Shown: piece after piece, positions 44,115 to 52,091 of the stretch
How the letters are laid out: every line of letters starts with the position of its first letter
Position numbering within the stretch: the stretch's first letter is position 1
Virus record (IMG/VR): IMGVR_UViG_3300017917_001342
Location: 183,669 to 247,668 of that record
Length of the DNA stretch: 64,000 nucleotides
Direction: 5' to 3' (one strand)
Source of the DNA: a virus
The notes under the pieces: model-generated
Database searches by the model: none
The model's input: the letters and a program-made list of their open reading frames with translations, nothing else
What the model was told of the DNA's origin: nothing
Translations under genes and position numbers: made by a program

Positions 44115-44981
44115 ATGGCTAATTTTCCATTGAGAGCAATACCGTCGCTTAAGACTTATCTTAAAGAAGCCGACGAAGATAAAAAGACTAAAACTGCAAC
44201 TGCAACGGACACAGACGATCTCAAGAAGATGTTTGAGCCGCAAAAAGATCAACCAATTGCCAAAGTTGACAAACCGGGTGAAAAATCATCAGAAACTCCA
44301 AAAGCTGATGCACCAAAATTAAAGGCTGCATCTGCTGCGGATACTGCCCGTGCAATGCGTGGCGTCAGTGCTACAGACGACATGCGAGACATGCTGAGCA
44401 GGATGAATGTGCCAGACGAACTGGTAGACCGCGAACCGGAACTTGATAAAACCGATGGCGAAGAACCAAAGCCACCAACTCCAAGCGATGTACCTGCTGT
44501 TATCAGTCGTGCAATTGCTACAACTGATCCTAATGCAGTGGATCCAAAATTCCATCAGGTTAAGAATCTACCTGGTTACATGAGCCGCGCAATTCGTGCA
44601 ATGGGTCGTGAAACATTTAAGAACTATACAGATACACCAATTGAAGAAATCAGTGTTATTGCTAATCTAGGCGGACAGGGTCCAAACAGTGAGCGAGAAC
44701 TCAACGGTGTATCAGCTTGGCTCAAGCACAATGCAAAAGAAATTGACAAAGGTACACTTGACTTTGGTCAGATGATGCCAGGATATCAAGCACAGACTAT
44801 TCGATTCTCTACACAGGGTGTGCAGTTCCTTGTTGTGCGTGACTTTGCAGGTGGTTACATATATGCATGGCCAGAAGGTGCGGCAGGTAACGAAATAGCA
44901 GGACCTAAATCAACACCTGCATTAGCTGCACCTAGCGACGACGATGATTTAGAGTCGCTAATGAAAAAATACGGAGTCTAA
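44115..44981 (+). CDS. Probable internal head protein
   Basis: 288 residues. Near the start, PSLKTYLKE|ADED looks like the head tag (cut after E18), placed a little deeper than in the other proteins. Residues 19-150 are Lys/Asp/Pro-rich and disordered. Residues about 155-265 form a folded domain (NLPGYMSRAIRAMGRETF, GVQFLVVRDFAGGYIYAWPEG) I cannot name. It has an acidic C-terminus. Its late promoter and following bidirectional terminator make it a single-gene late unit. Confidence 0.8.
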   Translation: MANFPLRAIPSLKTYLKEADEDKKTKTATATDTDDLKKMFEPQKDQPIAKVDKPGEKSSETPKADAPKLKAASAADTARAMRGVSATDDMRDMLSRMNVPDELVDREPELDKTDGEEPKPPTPSDVPAVISRAIATTDPNAVDPKFHQVKNLPGYMSRAIRAMGRETFKNYTDTPIEEISVIANLGGQGPNSERELNGVSAWLKHNAKEIDKGTLDFGQMMPGYQAQTIRFSTQGVQFLVVRDFAGGYIYAWPEGAAGNEIAGPKSTPALAAPSDDDDLESLMKKYGV

Positions 44982-44983
44982 TA

Positions 44984-45011
44984 AAAAACAGCGTCGAAAG
45001 ACGCTGTTTTT
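44984..45011. terminator. Bidirectional terminator between convergent genes
   Basis: Perfect 12-base arms AAAAACAGCGTC / GACGCTGTTTTT around a GAAA tetraloop. T-runs leave in both directions, closing the plus-strand late gene and the minus-strand early cluster. Confidence 0.9.
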
Positions 45012-45015
45012 GTTT

Positions 45016-45609
45016 TTATTCTGCGCTAAGCACAATATCGTAAATTTCTTCCCAGTCTTTAACCATTTGTATTTCTGGGTGTTCAAAACTAAAATTGTGT
45101 CCGTGTGCTACCAGCAAGCTACGCATTCCTAGATCTGAACCGCACACAGCATTTTCAATCTTATCTTCGATCCACCACACACCTGTATCCTTGTATGGTT
45201 GCAGTGCTTCATGCTTGCCAGCGTTGGTAGGCAAAAACACAAAGTTACGAAATGCAGTTTCGCCAAACAGTTTGAAAAGATTCTTCTTACGCAGTTGTTG
45301 CGCATAGGTGTTTGTGCTGAGACTGGTTACAACATCAAACACATATCCATGTTTTTCATGTAGCAGTTTAACGTAATAAGCAGCATCACGCAGTGCTGGC
45401 AAGAACCCAATTGCAGCACTTTCGTTGAACAGTCTGATAAGCTGCATACTTTCTTTTTTACTGATACCGTACCTGAGATCCATTTCGTAGGCTTTGATGT
45501 GTTCTGGCACTATGATATGTCCGTGTTCTTCCATCCATAGTGCAAAAGCCCATTCCCAATTGCAAAGTACTCCGTCGCAATCTGTGACTATGAGTTTAGG
45601 TTTATCCAT
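45016..45609 (-). CDS. HAD-superfamily phosphatase
   Basis: 197 residues. Motif I is VTDCDGVLC (catalytic Asp pair at about 9-11), motif II TSLS, and the acidic motif IV is WWIEDKIENA. There is an alpha-helical cap between motifs I and II. Size and cap resemble 5'-nucleotidase and polynucleotide-phosphatase types, but the substrate is not evident. It is the last gene of the early cluster, two bases after the stop of 45612-46358. Confidence 0.85.
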   Translation of the reverse strand: MDKPKLIVTDCDGVLCNWEWAFALWMEEHGHIIVPEHIKAYEMDLRYGISKKESMQLIRLFNESAAIGFLPALRDAAYYVKLLHEKHGYVFDVVTSLSTNTYAQQLRKKNLFKLFGETAFRNFVFLPTNAGKHEALQPYKDTGVWWIEDKIENAVCGSDLGMRSLLVAHGHNFSFEHPEIQMVKDWEEIYDIVLSAE

Positions 45610-45611
45610 TT

Positions 45612-46358
45612 TTACCCCTTGATAATATTGATAATTTTTGTGTAATTCAGGCGAGTTTCTGCAACATCTTCATTGTTATAATGACGACGATGATCTTTAA
45701 CTCGTCCGCTGACAGTGAGTACATCACCGTCATTGTGTTTGGTTTTGTTAAAGAAACTTACCACATAGTTTTCATCTGTAATACAGGTATGTGAATACAC
45801 GCCAAACTGTTGACTGTATCGCGCACTGAGTACTTTGGCATTGACTTTGACAACATCGCCGACAGGTGCAAGATACTCATTCTTTGCACCAAAGAACACA
45901 TCTTGTGTTTTTTGATTTTTTTCAATGTTTTCTGCCAAATTGACTACATAGCAAAGACGTTTCATGTCTCGACTAGTGACAGTGTCTTTGTTAAGAATCA
46001 CACTGAGTTCGCGCATAAACGGATTGACTTTGCCCTGCATGATTTCGAACATAGAAGTCTGCATAACGAGCTCGCGCATCTCAACAGCACGAGTTTTATG
46101 GTCATCGTTGATAGACAATTCAACATTGACTGTATGAGCATCATTGTGCCAATGAGAAAAGCCAAGGTTGCACATTACAGTAACATGCAACCCCGGTACC
46201 CAGCGATATTCAACATCATAGTCATTGTCAACCTTGCTATTATAGGTATAGATCTCCTGCACAATTTCTCGATTGGCACGATTTTTAGTCCAGCCTTGAG
46301 CTCGATATTCGTCCCATGCTGCAACAATAACAGCAACGGCGTCAAGTGTATTAATCAT
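45612..46358 (-). CDS. Hypothetical protein with possible OB-fold C-terminus
   Basis: 248 residues. The N-terminal half is alpha-beta with WVPGLHVTVMCNLGFSHWHNDAHTV. The C-terminal half (about 160-245) alternates strands such as DVVKVNAKVLSARYSQQFGVYS and DVLTVSGRVKDHRRHYN, as in OB-folds or primase-associated beta barrels, so nucleic-acid binding is possible. It has its own promoter at 46394. Confidence 0.7.
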   Translation of the reverse strand: MINTLDAVAVIVAAWDEYRAQGWTKNRANREIVQEIYTYNSKVDNDYDVEYRWVPGLHVTVMCNLGFSHWHNDAHTVNVELSINDDHKTRAVEMRELVMQTSMFEIMQGKVNPFMRELSVILNKDTVTSRDMKRLCYVVNLAENIEKNQKTQDVFFGAKNEYLAPVGDVVKVNAKVLSARYSQQFGVYSHTCITDENYVVSFFNKTKHNDGDVLTVSGRVKDHRRHYNNEDVAETRLNYTKIINIIKG

Positions 46359-46393
46359 GATGCAGACCTTCTATTGCAGTGTTTGTTACAGCT

Positions 46394-46421
46394 ACAATAG
46401 CATCACATCTAGTGCTGTCAA
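46394..46421 (-). promoter_or_regulatory. Early promoter, cluster type
   Basis: Minus strand TTGACA, 16 bases ending TGC, TATTGT. It overlaps the stop of the upstream gene at 46418. Confidence 0.75.
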
Positions 46422-46678
46422 CCCGCACTACATCGAATACCGATGTTTTCTAGCATAGATTTAGCAAGTAGGTAATCTGCATCTTCTACATAGTCATTGT
46501 AATAGTCGTCGCTGATTACAATAGTATTGTCATCGTCGATGATGTCGAAAATCAAATTAATCAATTCAATTTGATCCATTTCGTCAAACCATTGACTTTT
46601 TCTACCATCGAAGTCTGAACTGTATGTGACAAACCATGAACTAATAGTGTATGGGCTACTTACTGAAATACCTGCCAT
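46418..46678 (-). CDS. Small acidic hypothetical protein
   Basis: 86 residues with an acidic core (IFDIIDDDNTIVISDDYYNDYVED). AAGGA precedes the ATG. No family recognised. Confidence 0.7.
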   Translation of the reverse strand: MAGISVSSPYTISSWFVTYSSDFDGRKSQWFDEMDQIELINLIFDIIDDDNTIVISDDYYNDYVEDADYLLAKSMLENIGIRCSAG

Positions 46679-46694
46679 TTTATTTTCCTTTTTA

Positions 46695-47075
46695 TTAAAC
46701 GATTACTCGTTGGCGGTTTTGAGTTTCTGCATTTTTTCCATAGAGACACACACCACGTTTGCGAATCAAAGTGGCCATGCCTTGTGGATTAACGTCAAAC
46801 ATTTCTTTTACATGCTCTTCGGTAACGCCGTCGGGCATAGTGATAGCATACATTTCGTAATTGCGCTGCGGATTATATCTTGCACGCAACTGCAACATTG
46901 GAATCAGTTCACCAACGTCAACGTCTTTATACACTTCACCTTTCAGTGTTGCTTCAATACGCTTACGATCATACCCGTCCATATCTACTACAGTTTCGAG
47001 GCCGTAGCAGTCCCAGAACAGCAGAAAACGATGCGGATCTTCTTGCTCTAAATCTTCTTCCCAATCGTCGTTCAT
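46695..47075 (-). CDS. Hypothetical protein
   Basis: 126 residues. Contains FLLFWDCYGLETVVDMDGYDR, resembling the 'V.VDIDGY(T/D)' strand of the gene at 56689, so the two may share a small alpha-beta fold. No further identification. Confidence 0.7.
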   Translation of the reverse strand: MNDDWEEDLEQEDPHRFLLFWDCYGLETVVDMDGYDRKRIEATLKGEVYKDVDVGELIPMLQLRARYNPQRNYEMYAITMPDGVTEEHVKEMFDVNPQGMATLIRKRGVCLYGKNAETQNRQRVIV

Positions 47076-47083
47076 AATTGTTC

Positions 47084-47272
47084 TTACTGTTGGAAATCAA
47101 AATGATTTAGAATAAAACCGCCAACTGGACAAAAACCCTTGTCATAGTTGTCGTCGGCAACGTCTGCACACTCTTTGATGATCATTTTTGCAAACTGCAC
47201 ATAATCAAGATCTGCACGTTCCCAATTTTCGGCGCGGCATTTTTCAGCAATAGCTTCGATACGATTAGTCAT
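47084..47272 (-). CDS. Small phage protein with 'FAKMIIKEC' helix
   Basis: 62 residues. The central VQFAKMIIKECADVAD helix is a recurring phage motif, shared with the upstream neighbour (FAESIVDECIRYF). Function unknown. Its ATG overlaps the upstream stop. Confidence 0.75.
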   Translation of the reverse strand: MTNRIEAIAEKCRAENWERADLDYVQFAKMIIKECADVADDNYDKGFCPVGGFILNHFDFQQ

Positions 47273-47526
47273 TTTTTGACTCCAAAATGTTCAACTAGTT
47301 TAGCAGATAGATCTTCGCGCCATAATGCGTCGAAGTCTCTTTGATAGTCTTCATTGAAATATCGAATACATTCGTCAACAATTGACTCAGCAAACTTTTC
47401 AAGCGAACCTGGATTGTTAAGCGACTCTTGCCAAATACGTACAGGTTCAACACCTGTTTCAACATCTGCCCATTTAGTTTGTTTCAAGCCAGCAGCTTTA
47501 GCTAGTTCTTTGAACTTTGGATTCAT
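47269..47526 (-). CDS. Small phage protein, paralogous helix to 47084
   Basis: 85 residues ending in the same 'FA..I..EC...' helix and VEHFGVKK. It overlaps neighbours on both sides by four bases, so it lies within a tightly coupled operon. Confidence 0.75.
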   Translation of the reverse strand: MNPKFKELAKAAGLKQTKWADVETGVEPVRIWQESLNNPGSLEKFAESIVDECIRYFNEDYQRDFDALWREDLSAKLVEHFGVKK

Positions 47527-47768
47527 TGAGTTTTTTCCAATGCGGCCTTGGCTTGTGACATATAGGGTTCGGTGTCGATTTTGCGCAGCAAACGTTTGTA
47601 TCCGTTTTTAACTAACACATCTGCAACATCGTCTTGCTGTACTTTGTCTTCGTAGTAGACCGTAGCACTACCACCCCAAGGTTTAGTACTACGGTCAGTA
47701 ATACGAGTGTCATTGACATATACTGCACCGGACGCTGCTACAGTCAGTGAAACACGTTTATTGCTCAT
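47523..47768 (-). CDS. Small hypothetical protein
   Basis: 81 residues from ATG 47768, which overlaps the upstream TGA; an in-frame GTG one codon earlier is less likely. N-terminal strands (VSLTVAASGAVYVNDTRI), then a helix. It may be a small beta-grasp protein; no family recognised. Confidence 0.7.
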   Translation of the reverse strand: MSNKRVSLTVAASGAVYVNDTRITDRSTKPWGGSATVYYEDKVQQDDVADVLVKNGYKRLLRKIDTEPYMSQAKAALEKTQ

Positions 47769-47953
47769 CACACTTCGCCGAAGTAGCGAATTTCTGCACC
47801 GTATTGCTTGTGCCGAGATTCAACTTGATTGCGAGCTTGTTGATTGTCACGAGCTTCGACAATAGTCTCGTAATAATCAGCAGTGGTGTAGTGTGCATTC
47901 TGCCCCGGAGGAAGATAGGGTTGAACGCCGAATTTATACTTCTTGTATTGCAT
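47768..47953 (-). CDS. Small hypothetical protein
   Basis: 61 residues, one strand and one long helix (TTADYYETIVEARDNQQARNQ). A GAGGTGAT ribosome site precedes the ATG. An overlapping frame from 47961 is rejected as a shadow. Confidence 0.65.
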   Translation of the reverse strand: MQYKKYKFGVQPYLPPGQNAHYTTADYYETIVEARDNQQARNQVESRHKQYGAEIRYFGEV

Positions 47954-47962
47954 TTTATCACC

Positions 47963-48433
47963 TCATGCAGTTTCGTTGTTGATCATCATAAGTTCGATAT
48001 AGAACCGATGGTATTTTTCCATACGATCCAAGTCTTTCTGTGTGACACCCTTGAGGCGACGCACATCAGTGTTGTGACGAAGATCAGCCATCTTAACTTT
48101 CACAGCATCTGGATTGCATGCAACCCGAACCTTGTAGTCGTCATAGCTTTCGCCGGGCATCTTAGTCAGCGAACGGATACCTTCGATGATACGATCTGTG
48201 AACCCCATTTCTTTGAGTTCAGAAAACGTAGTATCAGTGTCTTCTACAAGATCATGTGCAAGAGCAATGCACTGAAGTTCTTCATCATCAGTTTTGAGAT
48301 AGTGCATCACTTTGAGCGGATGCAGGATGTAGGGATTCTTACCACGATCAAACTGACCAGCATGACGATTCGTAGCCAGCACAAGCATCTTACCAAGCAG
48401 TTCGCCCTTTTGAATTTTGTGTTCTTTTGTCAT
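47963..48433 (-). CDS. HD-domain ppGpp hydrolase-like protein (MESH1/SpoT type)
   Basis: 156 residues from ATG 48433. An earlier ATG at 48454 would lie at or before the transcription start predicted from promoter 48459, and AGGAG sits 7 bases from 48433. Motifs of the SpoT/MESH1 hydrolase are present in order: NRHAGQFDRGKNPYILHP, IALAHDLVEDTD with the HD pair, and VKMADLRHNTD. There is no synthetase domain. The likely role is removal of (p)ppGpp or a related alarmone during infection, which would keep host growth functions open. Confidence 0.85.
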   Translation of the reverse strand: MTKEHKIQKGELLGKMLVLATNRHAGQFDRGKNPYILHPLKVMHYLKTDDEELQCIALAHDLVEDTDTTFSELKEMGFTDRIIEGIRSLTKMPGESYDDYKVRVACNPDAVKVKMADLRHNTDVRRLKGVTQKDLDRMEKYHRFYIELMMINNETA

Positions 48434-48458
48434 CGCCATCTCCTGTGTTTGCATTACA

Positions 48459-48486
48459 ACAATAGCAGAATCTAACGCAGTGTCAA
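48459..48486 (-). promoter_or_regulatory. Early promoter, cluster type
   Basis: Minus strand GGTTGACACTG with a 16-base spacer ending TGC, then TATTGT. Confidence 0.8.
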
Positions 48487-48686
48487 CCGCGTTTCTTCAA
48501 ATCTGCCAACTCAAAGATTGCACAGTTCAGAGTGTGTTCACCCCGGGTCAGTGTGGCAATGGCCATCGGCCATTGCCCAAGTTCTTTGCAGACACGCTCG
48601 GCCGTGTCCATGCCATGTTCGGCACAGTTGCTTTCCACAACGCGATAGGCACCTTCACGAAACATTGCATAGATATCGTAAGTCAT
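48483..48686 (-). CDS. Small hypothetical protein
   Basis: 67 residues; two Cys, a Trp (ELGQWPMAIATL) and a basic end. AAGGA lies upstream of the ATG. Its 3' end lies within the -35 of promoter 48459. No family recognised. Confidence 0.7.
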   Translation of the reverse strand: MTYDIYAMFREGAYRVVESNCAEHGMDTAERVCKELGQWPMAIATLTRGEHTLNCAIFELADLKKRG

Positions 48687-48716
48687 AGCGTGTTCCTTTG
48701 CTGTGTTGCTGCGTTG

Positions 48717-48745
48717 TGTTTAGCATGTCACATAAACAGTGTCAA
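48717..48745 (-). promoter_or_regulatory. Early promoter, cluster type
   Basis: Minus strand GGTTGACACTG, 17-base spacer ending TGC, TAAACA. Confidence 0.7.
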
Positions 48746-48749
48746 CCGG

Positions 48750-49154
48750 TTAATGGAATCGATAAACGTCGTGGCAGTCTTTCAGCTTGCAACGTTTCAC
48801 AACGATTTCTTGCAAGCTGCTGCCCCAACCGCTGAACGATTTGTATTTGATCGGAGTACCGTTAGCATGATATGCCACAGGCTGTTCACTTTCGGGCAAG
48901 CGCGAGATATTCCAATCACGTTCGCAATCATACAGCGTTTTAGCAGCAGTCATAGCAGCTTCACGATCACCATAGAAGTCGATTGCTTGATAGCAAGGTG
49001 TATCGTCGCGATTAAAGCTGTCATAGGTAGTATAGATAGCAAACACCACCCAACCTTCTTCAACGCTGTCGTCGGTGCAGTTGAAGCTTTCATAGTCAGT
49101 GCCTTGCGGCTTTTCACGGTACAGGTCGAACCCAGTCAAGTCTAAGTAATACAT
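48750..49154 (-). CDS. Hypothetical protein
   Basis: 134 residues, aromatic-rich, alpha-beta. EGWVVFAIYTTYDSF and YQAIDFYGDREAAMTAA suggest a small mixed sheet. Four Cys are scattered. AAGGAG precedes the ATG. Confidence 0.7.
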   Translation of the reverse strand: MYYLDLTGFDLYREKPQGTDYESFNCTDDSVEEGWVVFAIYTTYDSFNRDDTPCYQAIDFYGDREAAMTAAKTLYDCERDWNISRLPESEQPVAYHANGTPIKYKSFSGWGSSLQEIVVKRCKLKDCHDVYRFH

Positions 49155-49180
49155 AGTGTCGCTCCTTGTTTACAACTATG

Positions 49181-49209
49181 CAAATAGCAGAATCTGTTAA
49201 CAGTGTCAA
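49181..49209 (-). promoter_or_regulatory. Early promoter, cluster type
   Basis: Minus strand TTGACACTG, 17-base spacer ending TGC, TATTTG. Confidence 0.75.
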
Positions 49210-49421
49210 CGTTTCTTGATTGATTTTTTGCCTTTTTCTGTTAGGCGTACAAATCCAACTCGATCTTTGTTGATTGCAAATTCAACTAAGTCACCTGCGT
49301 CTATTGCACGATTTTGCACATGTGAAAACAGAGGTGCACCTACTCGTTTCCACCCATTGACTATTTCTTTAGAGCGATAAACAAGTTCAAGTAATGCTCT
49401 AGTCTCGCTATTGATTGCCAT
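49206..49421 (-). CDS. Small basic protein, possibly winged-helix
   Basis: 71 residues: helix (ETRALLELVYRSKEIV), loop, helix, then a strand pair and a basic tail (VRLTEKGKKSIKKR). The 'LTEKGKK' ending is typical of winged-helix regulators, but the recognition helix is not clear. Confidence 0.65.
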   Translation of the reverse strand: MAINSETRALLELVYRSKEIVNGWKRVGAPLFSHVQNRAIDAGDLVEFAINKDRVGFVRLTEKGKKSIKKR

Positions 49422-49671
49422 TGCGTTCTGTTTGCTCTAGTTCATCGAGATATGCCCGTGCTTCTGCAATAGTACGACGTTTCGTATATTTGCCGTTTCC
49501 TGCACTAAGCAACCATATCATAAACAACACAGCACCGATCCATTGCAAGGGTTCAATACCAAGCAAATAGCCAGGCAACACCATAGCAAACACCATTAGC
49601 AAGCTGTAGGTGTCTGTAAGTATACTTTCGCGTAGAGTTTCGCGAACAATAACAACTTTAGTATTAGACAT
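49408..49671 (-). CDS. Small membrane protein
   Basis: 87 residues with two hydrophobic spans (TYSLLMVFAMVLPGYLLGI and LQWIGAVLFMIWLLSAG) flanked by basic residues, then an amphipathic C-terminal helix. It overlaps genes on both sides. Confidence 0.75.
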   Translation of the reverse strand: MSNTKVVIVRETLRESILTDTYSLLMVFAMVLPGYLLGIEPLQWIGAVLFMIWLLSAGNGKYTKRRTIAEARAYLDELEQTERNGNQ

Positions 49672-49921
49672 TGATAGACTCCGCTAGTTTGATTAGATCT
49701 TCTTCGGTGCCCTGTTCAAACACTGTACCGTGGCCGCTGTCCACAACACGCAGTCCAGGCGCTGTAATAATCGTTGTGTATCCTTCATCAAGTAAACGCA
49801 CAACCACGTCGCCTTTACGCCACATGTCAATGGTCCACATACCGCCCATAGTCTCATAACCACGCGGTACATAGTGTTCGCCAGTTTTGACAGTGTTTAC
49901 AATAGTGCTAATTGCTTGCAT
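49664..49921 (-). CDS. Small hypothetical protein
   Basis: 85 residues; a compact beta-rich fold (MWTIDMWRKGDVVVRLLDEG) followed by a helix. GAGGACAT is the ribosome site. No family recognised. Confidence 0.7.
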   Translation of the reverse strand: MQAISTIVNTVKTGEHYVPRGYETMGGMWTIDMWRKGDVVVRLLDEGYTTIITAPGLRVVDSGHGTVFEQGTEEDLIKLAESINV

Positions 49922-49930
49922 GATGTCCTC

Positions 49931-50137
49931 TCAGTAGGGAGTTGCAGTCATGGGCTTAACAATAAGCCCACAACATTTGCAGTATGAAAAACTCAGATGA
50001 TAATAAAAATGAAAATCGTCATCTCTAACATCATCATATTCTCGATCTTCAATTTCCTGCGTAGTAACCACACGCGGCACAGTAACGACAACAATATTGC
50101 TATCGACTTTGCAGCAATCGAGCATTTCGTTTTCCAT
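49931..50137 (-). CDS. Small protein with two Cys pairs
   Basis: 68 residues with C-C near residue 8 and C-K-C-C near residue 53, a possible zinc site, and a highly acidic middle (EIEDREYDDVRDDD). Confidence 0.65.
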   Translation of the reverse strand: MENEMLDCCKVDSNIVVVTVPRVVTTQEIEDREYDDVRDDDFHFYYHLSFSYCKCCGLIVKPMTATPY

Positions 50138-50146
50138 AGTAGCGTC

Positions 50147-50359
50147 TCACTCTTCCAAAAACTTTTGGATAAACTGATTGTGAAACTCTTGTCCCTGTGC
50201 CATTACAGTAGCAAGGTCGTCCGAGCCAGGCAATGAGCAAGCCCAATTGGGCCAATACTTGCCTTCTTCGTAGCTAATGGTGATATACCCGCGATGTGAT
50301 GCAGGAGTATCAGCAATCCACATGTCTCGCTTAATCCATTCAAGCTGCTTGATCTTCAC
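50147..50359 (-). CDS. Small hypothetical protein with GTG start
   Basis: 70 residues from GTG 50359, six bases after GGAG and overlapping the upstream stop as GTGA; the in-frame TTG at 50371 lacks a ribosome site. Tryptophan-rich (IKQLEWIKRDMWIADTP), with a GYITISYEEGKYWPNWA core seen in several small phage proteins. Confidence 0.7.
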   Translation of the reverse strand: MKIKQLEWIKRDMWIADTPASHRGYITISYEEGKYWPNWACSLPGSDDLATVMAQGQEFHNQFIQKFLEE

Positions 50360-50499
50360 GATAGACTCCAAATGATCAGTGCTACAATAGCAACTGTGTC
50401 AATTACTACAGCCAGTAGTAGCCAGAACACAAGAGGGATTTTGCGTTCTGGCTCTGCTTTTACAGGATATTTGTCAAACTGTGGATTGTAATCATCCAT
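50356..50499 (-). CDS. Very small membrane protein
   Basis: 47 residues from ATG 50499 (MDDYNPQFDKYP), just after the upstream stop; the longer frame to 50586 overlaps the neighbour out of frame and is rejected. One C-terminal span (VFWLLLAVVIDTVAIVALII). Confidence 0.7.
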   Translation of the reverse strand: MDDYNPQFDKYPVKAEPERKIPLVFWLLLAVVIDTVAIVALIIWSLS

Positions 50500-50504
50500 T
50501 GTGT

Positions 50505-50708
50505 TTACCGTTGTGCTTGAGGTTGTGCATTGTGATCTTCCTCGAGATCGCGATAGTGATCTTCGAGTTCCCATTCCTGACGCCACAGTTCGCGGGCAGT
50601 GTTGCCGTAGCCAAAGCCTGCGTAATACTCGTCGTCATAGAGATCATCTTCAGTATCGTAGAGACGATCTTCTGCGGTAATTGTAGCAAATTTACCAAGA
50701 GTTGCCAT
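50505..50708 (-). CDS. Small acidic protein
   Basis: 67 residues from the ATG at 50708, eight bases after AAAGGA (the ATG at 50714 is too close to it). Very acidic with Tyr/Arg/Glu repeats (DRLYDTEDDLYDDEYY) and a charged helical end. It could be a DNA mimic or inhibitor; nothing proves it. Confidence 0.65.
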   Translation of the reverse strand: MATLGKFATITAEDRLYDTEDDLYDDEYYAGFGYGNTARELWRQEWELEDHYRDLEEDHNAQPQAQR

Positions 50709-50732
50709 TTCCATAGTCCTTTCGCTGTTTGA

Positions 50733-51164
50733 TTATTTTTCGCTAACAATCCAAGCTGCAACAACTTTACGACGCAGCTTGGGAAACTCTGCAACCGGAA
50801 CCGGTCGCTTGGTCCAATTGTCCCCCGCAAATCCCATATGGCATGTCATCATATGATCGTTAGTTGCAAACATGATAGGCATGCAATATTCAAAGGGTGT
50901 ACGACCTTTAAAGAACTGTTCAATCGTGGGAGGCGTGGGATATTTAGCAGCAAGATCAATGGGTGTTGCCTTGTACCCCTGTTCACGAAGCAGCAACACC
51001 GCTTCTTCAAGATGCACACCTTCGACATCTTTGAGCGGCTTGTTTTGCATAAACGCTGCTCGCACATGCATGTGACCAACAGGTGCACCAGTGAGCATTG
51101 CAACAGCACTGGGAACACACCATGCAGTGTGCTCCCAACCATCCAAATTCAAAGTATGCAGCAT
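50733..51164 (-). CDS. Papain-fold (C39-like) cysteine peptidase-like protein
   Basis: 143 residues. WCVPSAVAMLTG has the Cys at the start of a helix, as in C39/transglutaminase-like folds, and DHMMTCHMGFAGDN supplies the His about 85 residues later. The short length suits a minimal hydrolase or an inactive binder. The substrate is unknown. It starts 36 bases below promoter 51200. Confidence 0.65.
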   Translation of the reverse strand: MLHTLNLDGWEHTAWCVPSAVAMLTGAPVGHMHVRAAFMQNKPLKDVEGVHLEEAVLLLREQGYKATPIDLAAKYPTPPTIEQFFKGRTPFEYCMPIMFATNDHMMTCHMGFAGDNWTKRPVPVAEFPKLRRKVVAAWIVSEK

Positions 51165-51199
51165 AACATTCTCGCTTTGCGCTGTGTTAACGTATTACG

Positions 51200-51228
51200 T
51201 AATTACTGCCTACAACTGTCAGTGTCAA
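51200..51228 (-). promoter_or_regulatory. Early promoter with -35 in an inverted repeat
   Basis: Minus strand TTGACACTG, 17-base spacer, TAATTA. The -35 lies inside one arm of the inverted repeat at 51221-51252. Confidence 0.6.
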
Positions 51229-51252
51229 GCACTGTGACCAATGCTTGACACT
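51221..51252. repeat. Perfect 11-base inverted repeat
   Basis: AGTGTCAAGCA (51221-51231) and TGCTTGACACT (51242-51252) with a 10-base loop. Read on the plus strand it is followed by TTTTT, a good terminator for antisense transcripts; on the minus strand it follows the stop of the DUF2786 gene. Confidence 0.75.
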
Positions 51253-51258
51253 TTTTAT

Positions 51259-52056
51259 TTAGGCAATCATACGCTTAGAACCAGCGCCAATCGCACGCCC
51301 AAGGTTAACACGTTCGCCTGCGGCTGCACCTGCACTGTGCGCAGTATGGTTTGAACCGTAGCTGAAGCTAGCACCCCTGCGCAGTCGAGTGTACTTGGTA
51401 CGATACGCTTCATCAACTTCTTTGCGCTTTTGTTCAGCAATTTCGCAAACAACCATCGCAGTGCTGCTGGAGGTAGCAGCGTTTTCGATTTGCAGTTGCT
51501 CAGCTTTGCGCTTGTTGGCTTGACGCTCAAGCTCGGCATCCTGTGCCATGCGGTACAGCCGGTTGCTGATACGGTTCACCATCGACATTTGGAAGCTGGC
51601 CTTAGCGCCGCCGCCAACGCTGACATTGCTGCGACGATAGTTTTCGTATTCGCGTTCCATTGCTTCTTTGATCACAGCAATCAGATAGTTTGCAAGTTCA
51701 GTGTCCGGGCGATGTCCCGTGAACGTGATGTTGCCACTGTAGGTATCATACACGCTCTTGGTCTGAGTAAACGCACAAATACCACCCAGCGCCATAACAA
51801 CTTTGTGGCGATGCTTGTTGCCAACCAACGCACTGGTATCCGACTTTTTGTGAACGATATCCAGCGTAATACGACCTTCAGTTTCGGCCAGCGCCAGTTC
51901 AGCTTCTTCGATGTTGTAAGCATCCATCAGCTTTGCAGCAACCGCAAACGCAGCTTGCATTTCAGCTTCGCTGGAACCATCGTTTTCAGCTTTTGCACGA
52001 AGGTTCAGTACACGTTGCAGCATCTTGTCGCGCTTAGACTGTTCAGTGTCGGACAT
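51259..52056 (-). CDS. DUF2786 domain protein
   Basis: 265 residues. The N-terminus (KRDKMLQRVLNLRAKAEN...SEAEMQAAFAVAAKLMDAYNIEEAEL) is the DUF2786 helix pattern. The middle (about 80-160) is an alpha-beta domain with GHRPDTELANYLIAVI, usually found with it. The C-terminus is a coiled coil and then Gly/Ser/Arg-rich. Function unknown; common in phages. It has its own promoter at 52092. Confidence 0.85.
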   Translation of the reverse strand: MSDTEQSKRDKMLQRVLNLRAKAENDGSSEAEMQAAFAVAAKLMDAYNIEEAELALAETEGRITLDIVHKKSDTSALVGNKHRHKVVMALGGICAFTQTKSVYDTYSGNITFTGHRPDTELANYLIAVIKEAMEREYENYRRSNVSVGGGAKASFQMSMVNRISNRLYRMAQDAELERQANKRKAEQLQIENAATSSSTAMVVCEIAEQKRKEVDEAYRTKYTRLRRGASFSYGSNHTAHSAGAAAGERVNLGRAIGAGSKRMIA

Positions 52057-52091
52057 TTTGTATTTCCTACGTTGTGTTACGTTATGTCAGT

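Noticed and set aside
48417-49145. Long plus-strand frame across four minus-strand genes, and similar ones at 47747-48475 and 51430-52098
   Set aside because: They cross promoters and gene boundaries of the convincing minus-strand genes and encode compositionally odd proteins.
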